In this document: positions 1 to 7,778 of the stretch, one piece after another
Layout: the number at the start of each line of letters is the position of its first letter
Numbering within the stretch: the stretch's first letter is position 1
Assembly: GCA_003022925.1 (NCBI GenBank)
Contig: PXRY01000073.1
Span: forward strand, 13,966 to 51,568
Direction: 5' to 3'
Origin: Halobacteriales archaeon QS_8_65_32
Lineage (GTDB): Archaea > Halobacteriota > Halobacteria > Halobacteriales > Halococcaceae
Length of the DNA stretch: 37,603 bases
Position numbers and translations under genes: made by a program
The notes under the pieces: generated by a model
What the model saw: only the letters and a program-made list of their open reading frames with translations
Database searches by the model: none
What the model was told of the DNA's origin: nothing

Positions 1-205
1 TGCTCGGCGGGCAATCGCATAAACTCATACTACTCAATCGGAGCGCGGTGCGATCGGCCCAAGCACGAACACCTATTCGTGGGAGCAACCACCGATTGAT
101 CGTGCATCGAAACGATCGGGTACGTAGCGGTGGCAGCCATCGACGGGGGAGCGACACCCATCGAGTCGGCACGGACCGGAGCGGGCGAACGGGTGACTCG
201 ACCTG

Positions 206-1525
206 ATGAGAATTCTCGGCGACGAGCCGCTCGCGGCGCTCGGAGGAGTCGCGAGCTGTGTCGGCCACGCGGTGACTGTGGGACTCTCGCGGGTCGTGAA
301 ACGCGATCCGTTCCTGTGGGTGTTCGGAGCACGCGCTGGCGAGGCCTTTGCCGGCAATGCGAAGTACCTCTTCTTACACGTCTGTGCCCGTCACCCCGAA
401 ATCCGTGCCGTCTGGCTGTCGACGAACCGGTCAGTCGTCGCGACGCTGCAACGGGCCGGCTACGAGGCCTACCGCACCGACTCGGCGCGCGGGACGGACC
501 TGAATCGTCGGGCCGGCGTGACCTTTCTGACCCACGGGTTCGGCGACGTCCGGATGTCGTGGTCGGGCGGCGCGCTGTCGGTCATGCTCTGGCACGGCAC
601 GCCACTAAAGAAGATCTCCTGGGACGCCGACTTCGGCGACCGGCCGCTCGCCATCCAAGCGGCCGCATCGTACGCCTACCGTCGGTTCGACGTGCTGACG
701 GCGGCGACCGACGCGACCACCGAGTCGTTCGTCTCGGGTTTTCGGGCCGATCCCGAAATCATCGTTCCGACGGGCTACCCCCGCAATGACGTTCTCGACC
801 TCAACCACGACCACGATCGCGACCGCGACCGCGAACTGCCAGGTCAGTGGATCGGCGTCAGCGAGACCGTCCGCGGTCGCGTTCGCTCGCTGTCGCGTCG
901 CAGGCAGGTCTGGCTCTACTTGCCGACCTTTCGGCGGATCGACGGCGCTTCGACCATCGCCGATCACGTCGACTTCGTCGCGCTCGATTCGTTTCTCGCC
1001 GAGCGAGGAGTCCACCTGCTCGTGAAAGCCCACCCGTTCGAACGCCTCGCGCTCGACGACGACCTGGACCGAGTGGAGGTTCTCCCCGCGGCGATCGACG
1101 TTTATCCCCTGCTTCCGCTGACTGACGGCTTGCTCACCGACTATTCGTCGATCCTCTTCGATTACCTGCTTCGCGATCGCCCGATCGTGCTATACCCTTA
1201 CGACCTCGATCGCTACCGCGCTGAACGGGACTTTTATTACGAGTACGAGGCGGTCGCGCCCGGCCCGATCGCAACCGACTTCGACGAACTCCTCGGCGCG
1301 CTCGACGCGGCGATGGACGCCGAAGGGTCGGACGGCAGCGGAGCGCAACGCCAGTCCCGAACCCGGGACGGGACCGGAACTGGCAGTAACGATGGCGCGC
1401 ACGACGCCGACCGCAGCGACGACGCCGAAAAGCGGGCCCGCCTGCGCAAGCGCTTCTGTCGAGTGGACGTAAACCGGTCGGAGCGAGTCTGTGAGGCGGT
1501 CTTCGAGCGCCTCGGTGTGCAGTAG
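206..1525 (+). CDS. CDP-glycerol glycerophosphotransferase-like (TagB/TagF) enzyme
   Basis: A 439-residue protein resembling the catalytic part of CDP-glycerol:glycerophosphate glycerophosphotransferases, which transfer polyol-phosphate units from a CDP-activated donor onto a membrane or surface acceptor. Visible family motifs are LWHGTPLKK near residue 128, KAHP near 273, and LLTDYSSILFDYLL near 309 followed by PIVLYPYDLDRY. Residues about 370-405 form a low-complexity Asp/Ser/Gly/Arg linker typical of haloarchaeal proteins. The ATG at 206 keeps a short N-terminal helix before the fold. The next gene encodes a nucleotidyltransferase fused to a phosphatase, which fits donor synthesis for this transferase. 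The acceptor and exact polyol are unknown. Family assignment is firm; the glycerol specificity is inferred. Confidence 0.85.
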   Translation: MRILGDEPLAALGGVASCVGHAVTVGLSRVVKRDPFLWVFGARAGEAFAGNAKYLFLHVCARHPEIRAVWLSTNRSVVATLQRAGYEAYRTDSARGTDLNRRAGVTFLTHGFGDVRMSWSGGALSVMLWHGTPLKKISWDADFGDRPLAIQAAASYAYRRFDVLTAATDATTESFVSGFRADPEIIVPTGYPRNDVLDLNHDHDRDRDRELPGQWIGVSETVRGRVRSLSRRRQVWLYLPTFRRIDGASTIADHVDFVALDSFLAERGVHLLVKAHPFERLALDDDLDRVEVLPAAIDVYPLLPLTDGLLTDYSSILFDYLLRDRPIVLYPYDLDRYRAERDFYYEYEAVAPGPIATDFDELLGALDAAMDAEGSDGSGAQRQSRTRDGTGTGSNDGAHDADRSDDAEKRARLRKRFCRVDVNRSERVCEAVFERLGVQ

Positions 1526-1673
1526 TTACGACAACTACGTACGATAACGATGTCGGCGGCCGGGACCCGAATCCAGCGACCTCGCTCGGTCGCTGCTCGT
1601 GTCGCCAGCACACCGGGGATCGTAGGTCGTGGTACTGTTCGGTCTATAGATACAGATACTAAATCGTAGTAGC

Positions 1674-1681
1674 TCTTATAC
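1674..1681 (+). promoter_or_regulatory. TATA-like box before the nucleotidyltransferase-HAD gene
   Basis: An AT-rich CTTATAC-type box lies in otherwise GC-rich DNA about 40 nt before the ATG at 1718. With the usual archaeal spacing, transcription would start near 1700-1705, giving a leader of roughly 15 nt. The rest of the 1526-1717 gap shows no gene. Assignment by pattern only. Confidence 0.4.
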
Positions 1682-1717
1682 GGTCGTTTGTCATAGGTTT
1701 GTGCACGCACCCCTCAA

Positions 1718-3280
1718 ATGATGAAAGCAATTATTCTAGCGGCGGGCGTCGGTTCCCGTCTCCGGCCGGTCACGCGTCGTCGTCCGAAGCCCTGTATCAC
1801 GATCGGATCGAGACCGATCCTGGCTCATCAGCTCCGCGCGTACGCGAAAGCGGGGATCGGGGAGTTGGTCGTCGTCGCGGGCTACCGTGCTGGGGAAATA
1901 CGCGAGCTATGCGAAACGGTCGCCGCCGAGTACGACGCCTTTTCGGTCTCGGTTATCGAGAACGGCCGGTACGACTCGACGGACAACATGTACTCCTTTT
2001 CGCTCGCGCGCGAGGCCGTCGACGGCGACGACTTCCTGCTCTCGAACGGCGACGTCGTCTTCGAGCCCGACGCAATAAAACGCCTCGTCGAAAGCGAGAG
2101 CGGGACCGAAGGCAGGGAGCGGAGCGGAAACAAGGACGGGGGCGACGGGGGCGGGGTCGGAAGCGCCATCGCCTGTGATACCGGTACCTACGACGCCGAA
2201 AGCATGAAGATAACCCTCGACGGCGAGGGGCGCATCGACCACATCTCGAAGGGGATCGAGGGAGCAGCGGCGTACGCGACCTCGATCGACTGCTATCGCT
2301 TCTCTGCTGAGTTCGGGACGGCGCTGTTCGACGAGATCGATCGGCGAATCGACCTCGACGCCGATGCGGGATGGACCGAAGCCGCGATCGATGCGCTCCT
2401 TGCGGACTTCGACGTCCGGCCGGTCGATATCGCCGGGCTTCGCTGGGTCGAAGTCGACAACCACGACGACCTCGTAGCGGCCGACCGCCTGTTCTCGTCG
2501 CTGTCGGCGCTCGGCGAAAAGGAGGCGGTGTTCTTCGATCTCGACGGCACCCTCTACCTCGGCGACGAACTCACACCGGGTGCCGAGGCGGTCGTCTCGG
2601 GCCTTCGCGAACGCGGCGTCGAGGTCTACTTCCTGTCGAACAACTCCTCGGCGTGGAAGACCGACTACGCCGCGAAGCTCGACGCGCTGGGAATCGACGC
2701 CGACCCCGAGAACGTGATCCTCTCGACCGACGGCGTGCTCGCTCACTTGGAGAGCGTGGGCGCGGCGGGCGTGTACGTGCTCGGCACCGAGGCCATGCGC
2801 AGGGCGGTTCGCGAGGGCGGCTTCGACGTCGATAGCGCCGACCCCGAACACGTCGTCGTGGGCTTCGACACCGAACTGACCTACGAGAAGGCGGCAGAAG
2901 CGACGCTTGCGATCCGCGACGGCGCGGATTTCCTGCTCGCCCACCCCGATCTCGTCTGTCCGACCCCCGAGGGGCTCGTCCCCGACTGTGGGGCGATCGG
3001 CGCGATGATCGAGGCTGCGACCGGCGAACGGCCGACACGAACGTTCGGTAAGCCCGGCACCGACATGATCGAGTACGTCCTCACCGAACGCGGATACGAC
3101 CCGGCCGACGTAGCGATCGTCGGCGATCGCCTGGCGACCGAGATCAGGATGGCCGAACGGCTCAGCTGTGAATCGGTCTGTGTGCTCTCGGGGGACGCGA
3201 CGCGTGCGGACGTCGAGGAAAGTCCCCTCCAGCCGACCCTCGTCGCCGAGGCCGTCGGCGACCTGCTCGACCGGCTCTGA
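1718..3280 (+). CDS. Fused sugar/polyol-phosphate nucleotidyltransferase and HAD (NagD-like) phosphatase
   Basis: A 520-residue two-domain protein. Residues 1-250 are a nucleotidyltransferase: MMKAIILAAGVGSRLRPVT is the GxGxRL nucleotide-binding signature, followed by RRRPKP. The segment STDNMYSFSLA near 90 and LSNGDVV near 108 resemble LicC-type or inositol-phosphate CTP:phospho-alcohol cytidylyltransferases. Residues about 268-520 are a NagD/phosphoglycolate-type HAD hydrolase with motif I FFDLDGTLY (about 272), motif II LSNNSS (306), motif III Lys in FGKPGTD (443) and motif IV VGDRLATE (468), where the usual second acidic motif reads ATE instead of TD. The upstream transferase uses CDP-polyols, so an inferred role is making or controlling CDP-glycerol or a similar donor. 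ATGATG at 1718/1721 leaves a one-residue ambiguity in the start. Substrates are not proven. Confidence 0.82.
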   Translation: MMKAIILAAGVGSRLRPVTRRRPKPCITIGSRPILAHQLRAYAKAGIGELVVVAGYRAGEIRELCETVAAEYDAFSVSVIENGRYDSTDNMYSFSLAREAVDGDDFLLSNGDVVFEPDAIKRLVESESGTEGRERSGNKDGGDGGGVGSAIACDTGTYDAESMKITLDGEGRIDHISKGIEGAAAYATSIDCYRFSAEFGTALFDEIDRRIDLDADAGWTEAAIDALLADFDVRPVDIAGLRWVEVDNHDDLVAADRLFSSLSALGEKEAVFFDLDGTLYLGDELTPGAEAVVSGLRERGVEVYFLSNNSSAWKTDYAAKLDALGIDADPENVILSTDGVLAHLESVGAAGVYVLGTEAMRRAVREGGFDVDSADPEHVVVGFDTELTYEKAAEATLAIRDGADFLLAHPDLVCPTPEGLVPDCGAIGAMIEAATGERPTRTFGKPGTDMIEYVLTERGYDPADVAIVGDRLATEIRMAERLSCESVCVLSGDATRADVEESPLQPTLVAEAVGDLLDRL

Positions 3281-3386
3281 GATCGAGCGGGACAGGACGA
3301 GAACCGTCTGCGAACGCGAAGACGGCAAACGGCCCGGCCACAGCGGTCCGCTCGATTCAGTCGTCGGCGTGTCGTGCAGCCTGCGA

Positions 3387-4349
3387 TCAAGCAGCGACGG
3401 CGTCGCCGGCGAGCAATCCGGGGTAATCACAGAGCAGGCCATCGACACCGGCGGCTCGCAGTTCGCTGGCCTGCTGCGGGGTATCGATCGTCCAGGCGTA
3501 CACCTCCCTGCCTCGTTCGTGGGCGATCGCGAGGAGATCGCGGTCGGCGAACGCGCCCGCGGGGATCTCGTCGTAGGCGTCGTTGAAGAACGAGGTGCCG
3601 GCAATCGCGGTGCGTGGCGGACAGACCAGTTCACAATCGTACCGGTCGGTGACCGCGAGTCCGTGCTCGATCGAATCCCAGAGGAGATAGCCCGCCGGCA
3701 GGTCCGGGGCATACTCGGCGAGCGCGCGCAGGGCCCCCTCGAACGAGGAGGTACAGACGACGTCGTGGTCGAACCCGTCGATCAGCCGAACGAACCGCTC
3801 CGCAAAGGCCTCCCAGCCGCGATCGTAGCGCTCGCGCTTGGCGTCAGTAAGCTCCCTGTAGGTACGGGCAGGCGCGGTGCCCGGTCGTTTGAACTCGACG
3901 TGGACGGGAACGTCCGCGGGGATCGTATCGAGGAGTTCCGCGAGCAGCGGTACCGTCTCACCGGTGTTCAAGACCTCTAACTCCCGGAGGCGTTCGAAGG
4001 GCGTCTCCCAGATCGGCTGATCGCCTGACGTGCCTGCCGTGCCCGGGGCGTCCGTGAGCCGGCCGAGACGGGCGTCGTGAAAGACGACGAGTTCGCCGGT
4101 TTCGCAAGGAACGACGTCGATCTCGACGCCGTCGGCCTGCCGAACGGCGGCCTGCTGAGCCGCGGTCGTCGTAGCGTCGGCCGTCGTGGTCGCCGCGTCC
4201 CCGAGCGCGCCCGTCGCCGCTCGCATCGCGGCGTGGGTGTTCTCGGGGTACGTGCCGGCGAACCCTCGGTGGGCGATCGAAAGCGGGTCGTCGACTCGGT
4301 TCGATGGAGGGCTATCGACCGAACTGCCCGCGCTCGCTACGGGTTTCAT
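3387..4349 (-). CDS. Glycerophosphodiester phosphodiesterase (copy 1)
   Basis: A 320-residue GDPD-family TIM-barrel enzyme, expected to hydrolyse glycerophosphodiesters to glycerol phosphate and an alcohol. It shows IAHRGFAGTYPENT (about residues 25-38), GVEIDV, VVFHDARLGRLTD and HVEFKRPG, which carry the catalytic His pair and metal-binding Glu/Asp residues. An Ala/Thr-rich insertion of about 25 residues sits between PENT and VEIDV. I chose the ATG at 4349 because a TATA-like box lies about 40 nt upstream; a GTG at 4397 would add 16 basic residues that do not belong to the fold. A second, more compact GDPD follows the same direction upstream, so the pair may be specialised paralogues. Confidence 0.87.
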   Translation of the reverse strand: MKPVASAGSSVDSPPSNRVDDPLSIAHRGFAGTYPENTHAAMRAATGALGDAATTTADATTTAAQQAAVRQADGVEIDVVPCETGELVVFHDARLGRLTDAPGTAGTSGDQPIWETPFERLRELEVLNTGETVPLLAELLDTIPADVPVHVEFKRPGTAPARTYRELTDAKRERYDRGWEAFAERFVRLIDGFDHDVVCTSSFEGALRALAEYAPDLPAGYLLWDSIEHGLAVTDRYDCELVCPPRTAIAGTSFFNDAYDEIPAGAFADRDLLAIAHERGREVYAWTIDTPQQASELRAAGVDGLLCDYPGLLAGDAVAA

Positions 4350-4384
4350 TGGTCGCGTACGCGCGGCTACAACCCTGACGCGTA

Positions 4385-4393
4385 TGAATATTT
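4385..4393 (-). promoter_or_regulatory. TATA-like box for GDPD copy 1
   Basis: On the minus strand an AAAATATTC-type AT-rich box lies 36-44 nt upstream of the ATG at 4349. It would place the transcript start near 4360 and favours the shorter start over the GTG at 4397, which falls inside the box region. Confidence 0.35.
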
Positions 4394-4623
4394 TCACTGC
4401 AATCTATGTTCGACTATATTGTGGTCACGAGGGTACATATCGAGTGGTATTCACAACGAACGACCGGAAACCGGGGCGAGCAAACGGGACGGCGAACGGA
4501 CGGGAGACGGCCGGTCGGCGAGACCGCAGGGCGAACGGCGAACGGGTGTGGCCGCAGGGACGCTCGTCGAACGAACGGGGCCGTGAGAGGAGGCGGTGAA
4601 CTGGCGGACCGTCGGCAGCGGGT
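4394..4623. other. Intergenic region between the two GDPD genes
   Basis: The proximal 50 bases (4394-4450) are AT-rich and look like promoter DNA. From 4460 to 4620 the sequence is GC-rich, with scattered ACGG/GAACGG-type direct repeats. No credible reading frame was seen. Confidence 0.5.
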
Positions 4624-5367
4624 TTAGCAGACGGTCGGGCGGTCGGCGGTCACGCCGTCGACGCCGCGGCGGGCGAGCAGGCGGGCTTCGAGCCGCCAGT
4701 TCGCCGTCCAGGCGTTGACCTCCATGCCGAGGGCTCGCGCGCGTCGAACGACCCCCGTACACAGACAGAGCCAGCCGTTGGCGTGGACGTACGAACAGCC
4801 CAGATCGCGCGCGGTCCGGACGTCCGTTCGAGGGGTGACGTCGGCGAGGTAGGCGAGCGAAACCCCCGAATCCGAGAGGCTCGCCCGGCCCCGGTCCGAT
4901 CGTTCGACGGCGTCGTTCGCGTACATCTCCGCGAGCGTGTCGGCGTCGAACGAGGAGACGATGACCTCGTTGTCGACGCTGTCGGCGGCCCGTATCGTCT
5001 CGGCGGCCATACCCTGCTCTTTGAGTTCGACGTTGACCGCCGTGTCGTCGGGGATCGCCGCGAGCGCGGCGTCGAGGGTAGGAACCCCTTCGCCGGAGCC
5101 GAGCACGTCCAGATCACGCAGTTCGGAACACTGGAGATCGGCGACGCGGCCGCTCCGGGCGCTTACTCGGTCGACCGCCGCGTCGTGGATCACGACGAGC
5201 TCGCCGGAGCGACACTGGCGTACGTCGATCTCGACGCCGCCAGCCCGTCGGCTGGCTCGCTCGATCGCGAAAAGGGTGTTTTCGGGGTAGACATCGGCGA
5301 ACCCGCGGTGAGCGAACAGGCGCACGCCCGTACTCGATGCCGCGACCGAATAGCTCTGGCGAGGCAT
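4624..5367 (-). CDS. Glycerophosphodiester phosphodiesterase (copy 2)
   Basis: A 247-residue compact GDPD-family protein. Key segments are FAHRGFADVYPENT near the N-terminus, GVEIDVRQC, VVIHDAAVDR and VNVELKEQG, all matching the metal and phosphate site of glycerophosphodiester phosphodiesterases. The ATG at 5367 puts the AHRG motif about 19 residues in; a longer frame to 5457 adds an Arg/Ser/Pro-rich tract that looks non-coding. It shares the HRG..PENT and VEIDV core with copy 1 downstream but lacks its Ala/Thr insertion. The C-terminal part is slightly short for the family, ending GVDGVTADRPTVC. Product is likely glycerol-3-phosphate from phospholipid head groups or a surface polymer. Confidence 0.85.
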   Translation of the reverse strand: MPRQSYSVAASSTGVRLFAHRGFADVYPENTLFAIERASRRAGGVEIDVRQCRSGELVVIHDAAVDRVSARSGRVADLQCSELRDLDVLGSGEGVPTLDAALAAIPDDTAVNVELKEQGMAAETIRAADSVDNEVIVSSFDADTLAEMYANDAVERSDRGRASLSDSGVSLAYLADVTPRTDVRTARDLGCSYVHANGWLCLCTGVVRRARALGMEVNAWTANWRLEARLLARRGVDGVTADRPTVC

Positions 5368-5530
5368 ACTCGCCGCGCGAACTCGGGGCCGAGCCGTGGA
5401 TGGCGAGGGGCTACCGAGCCGACCTCCGGTCGAGCGACAGGACGATCGACACGCCAACGGCAGCGCTTAGTCGAGCGACGAACGCTACTCCAGATTATTC
5501 CGAGTGGGGCTGGAAGGGGCCGACCACGTG

Positions 5531-5705
5531 GCGGCTTCGCCGCGGTTCGAAAGACGCCTCCGGCGTCTTTCGGTCAGTGCTGGAAATCGCGGATTTCCAG
5601 CTTGCAGCAGGAACGCTTCGCGTCTCTCGAACCACGACCGGAGGGAGCGAGCAGGACCGTCTTCCGTAAGCCGAGCGGGTTGGGGGCCTTCGAACCGTTT
5701 AGCAC
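5531..5705 (+). repeat. Hairpin-train intergenic element, copy A
   Basis: Between two divergently transcribed genes lies a series of short perfect hairpins with 3-nt loops: 5531-5543 (5-bp stem), 5549-5571 (10-bp stem, loop TCC), 5580-5600 (9-bp stem, loop GCG) and a weaker one at 5613-5623. They are followed by a conserved tail at 5669-5705 that begins AGCCGAGCGGGTTGGGGGCC and continues TTCGAACCG. The tail recurs at about 14152, 15067 and 32804, always on the plus strand. No protein is supported here; reading frames across it are by-products of the hairpins. Function unknown. Confidence 0.7.
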
Positions 5706-5795
5706 GACTCGCTTTTCGATCTCGAGCCCTCAGATCGACACTGCTAATCCAGGACGATCGACACGCTTTTTCGCCGCGTTCGCACACGGGCGGGC

Positions 5796-7226
5796 ATGAC
5801 CGACAGCGACAGGGACCGTCTGGAAGCGGTCTCGCCGCTCGACGGGCGCTATGCTCGGTACACCGCCGATCTCGTCCCCTACGCGAGCGAACGCGCGCTG
5901 ATCGGCGCTCGCGTCCACGTCGAAGCACAGTACTTGCTCGCACTGGCCGATGTCGCCGAACTCCCCCTCGACCTCGCTTCGGACGAACACGAGCGACTGG
6001 GGGACCTCGCTGTGAGTATCTCGCTCGACGACGCTCGACGGATCAAACGCATCGAGACCGAGGGAACGGAGGACAGGCCGGCGACGAACCACGATGTCAA
6101 AGCCGTCGAATACTTCCTGCGCGACGAACTGAACGACCCCGAAATCGCCCCTTGGATCCACTTCGGGCTCACGAGTGAGGACGTCAACAACCTCGCCTAT
6201 CGACTGTGCGTCCGCGGTGCCCTCCGGGACGTTTTGCTACCGGAACTCGACGCCCTGTGGGACCAGCTCGCCGACCTCGCCCGCGAGCACCGGGACGTCC
6301 CGATGCTTGCACGGACCCATGGCCAGCCCGCGACGCCGACGACCTTCGGGAAGGAACTCGCCGTCTACGCCGCTCGCCTGGACGACGCGATCGAGCGGAT
6401 CGACGACGCGACCGGAAGCCTGGCCGGCAAGCTCGCCGGGGCGTCGGGGACGTACGGAGCCCACACCGTTGCCGCGCCCGACGTCGACTGGCGGGCCTTT
6501 TCCGAGGCTTTCGTCGAGGAACTCGGGCTCCGTCACCTCCCGCTCGTCACGCAGGTCAACCCTTCCGACGACCTCGCGTCGCTGTTCAGCGCGCTTCGTG
6601 GGGCGAACTCGGTGCTACTGGACCTCGATCGGGACGCCTGGCTCTACGTCAGCCAGGGCTACCTCGTCCAACGCGGCGGCGAGGACGAGACGGGCTCGTC
6701 GACGATGCCACACAAGGTGAACCCAATCGACTTCGAAAACTCCGAGGGGAACTGTTCGAAGGCGAATTCGGATCTCGCCTTTCTCGCGGAGTACCTGACG
6801 ACCTCCCGGCTCCAGCGCGATCTCTCCGATTCGACGGTGAAACGCACGATCGGCACGGCCCTCGGTCACTGTCTGCTCGGCTACCGCAAGGCCGGGGCCG
6901 GGCTCGAAACGGTCGAACCCGACGCCGAACGGTTGGCCGCCGATCTGGAGGCCCACCCCGAAGTGCTCGGTGAGGCGATTCAAACTGCTCTCCGGCGGGC
7001 GGGCCACGCCGATGCTTACGAGCGCCTCAAAGCCTACACCCGCGGGCAGCGCGTCACGCGCGAGACGCTCGACGCAGTGCTCGACGACCCCGATCTCGAC
7101 GTCGACGAGGCGACCCGTGAGCGGTTGGTCGACCTGACGCCCGCGGCGTACACCGGACTCGTGAGCGATCTCGTCGACGAACTCGACGGCGATCGGGAGG
7201 GGACCGATGGGTCGGACGCGAAGTGA
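5796..7226 (+). CDS. purB: Adenylosuccinate lyase
   Basis: A 476-residue fumarase/aspartase-superfamily enzyme that releases fumarate from SAICAR and from adenylosuccinate in purine synthesis. The N-terminus has the PurB hallmark AVSPLDGRYARY. MLARTHGQPATPTTFGKE (about residues 169-186) carries the catalytic His region, and GSSTMPHKVNP (about 299-309) is the superfamily signature loop. Length is normal. The C-terminus has a short acidic Asp/Gly/Ser tail. The ATG at 5796 has a weak AT-rich stretch (GCTTTTTCG) about 28 nt upstream. It stands alone between a GDPD gene and the end of a minus-strand regulator, so its expression is probably independent. Confidence 0.96.
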   Translation: MTDSDRDRLEAVSPLDGRYARYTADLVPYASERALIGARVHVEAQYLLALADVAELPLDLASDEHERLGDLAVSISLDDARRIKRIETEGTEDRPATNHDVKAVEYFLRDELNDPEIAPWIHFGLTSEDVNNLAYRLCVRGALRDVLLPELDALWDQLADLAREHRDVPMLARTHGQPATPTTFGKELAVYAARLDDAIERIDDATGSLAGKLAGASGTYGAHTVAAPDVDWRAFSEAFVEELGLRHLPLVTQVNPSDDLASLFSALRGANSVLLDLDRDAWLYVSQGYLVQRGGEDETGSSTMPHKVNPIDFENSEGNCSKANSDLAFLAEYLTTSRLQRDLSDSTVKRTIGTALGHCLLGYRKAGAGLETVEPDAERLAADLEAHPEVLGEAIQTALRRAGHADAYERLKAYTRGQRVTRETLDAVLDDPDLDVDEATRERLVDLTPAAYTGLVSDLVDELDGDREGTDGSDAK

Positions 7227-7275
7227 CGACGGCGTTACCGGGCCGGGTCCGACTCGTCAATGCCGGCTTGAGCTC

Positions 7276-7662
7276 TCAGTCCGCGAGCCGATAGTACACT
7301 TCCGACTCCCCGTCCCGTCGTTGAACGGTATTGCGTTCGGCGGTACCCTCCGCGACGAGGTCGTCGAGCGCGTCGGAGACGTCGTCGACGACGATGCCGC
7401 TCGCCGTGAGGTCGCCGACGATGTCGAGTAACTGATTGGGGAGGGACGCGAGCGTCTCGCCGACCGTTTCGAGTGCTGTCGTCTCCCCGAAATCCACCCC
7501 GTGGACGACCTCGGCCCGGGTGAACGCGTTGTCATGGTTGTCGCTGAGGAAGCTCAATACGAGATCCGTCTCCGCGTCATACTCGCCGACGGCAGTCGTG
7601 TCGGGATACCCATCGATCCCGTCGATCCGGCCATCGTCCTACTCCGACTCGGTGATCGGCAT
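7276..7662 (-). pseudogene. Small winged-helix-like protein gene with in-frame TAG at codon 8
   Basis: From an ATG at 7662 the frame reads MPITESE, then TAG (7641-7639), then DDGRIDGIDGYPDTTAVGEY and on to YYRLAD at 7276, 128 codons in all. The continuation is clearly coding in style, and an AT-rich box (CTATTATCAA, 7681-7690) sits about 24 nt before this ATG, which supports it as the true start of a leaderless transcript. A single change TCG to TAG (Ser) would explain the stop. The C-terminal 93 residues look like a winged-helix DNA-binding protein, with a helical segment and a final basic VYYRL strand. Without readthrough only a rare TTG at 7557 could restart. It is either a nonsense pseudogene, a recoded gene or a base-call error. 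Confidence 0.6.
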
Positions 7663-7680
7663 ACAGGTCCCCTCTGCTGA

Positions 7681-7690
7681 TTGATAATAG
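7681..7690 (-). promoter_or_regulatory. TATA-like box for the interrupted winged-helix gene
   Basis: Minus strand CTATTATCAA lies 19-28 nt before the ATG at 7662, the spacing expected for a leaderless haloarchaeal transcript. A GAGGGG tract lies between box and ATG. This supports the upstream start whose frame contains the TAG. Confidence 0.45.
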
Positions 7691-7778
7691 CCGTTTCGGG
7701 AGACGGGTCGCCGAGGTCGTTCTCGCCGTCGAAACCGGGAATCGAGGCCGAACACGCTGTTTCCCTTGGTCGGCGGTG

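Noticed and set aside
1907-3712. A 601-codon open frame on the minus strand
   Set aside because: It is antisense to the nucleotidyltransferase-HAD gene and the end of GDPD 1; its translation has no domain motif and mirrors the GC-rich codon bias of the real genes.
4349-4397. GTG start at 4397 for GDPD 1
   Set aside because: The added residues are encoded by the AT-rich promoter stretch; ATG 4349 fits the TATA spacing and the protein family.
5504-6178. Open frames across hairpin element A
   Set aside because: They are Arg-rich products of inverted repeats, overlap purB and have no recognisable protein features.
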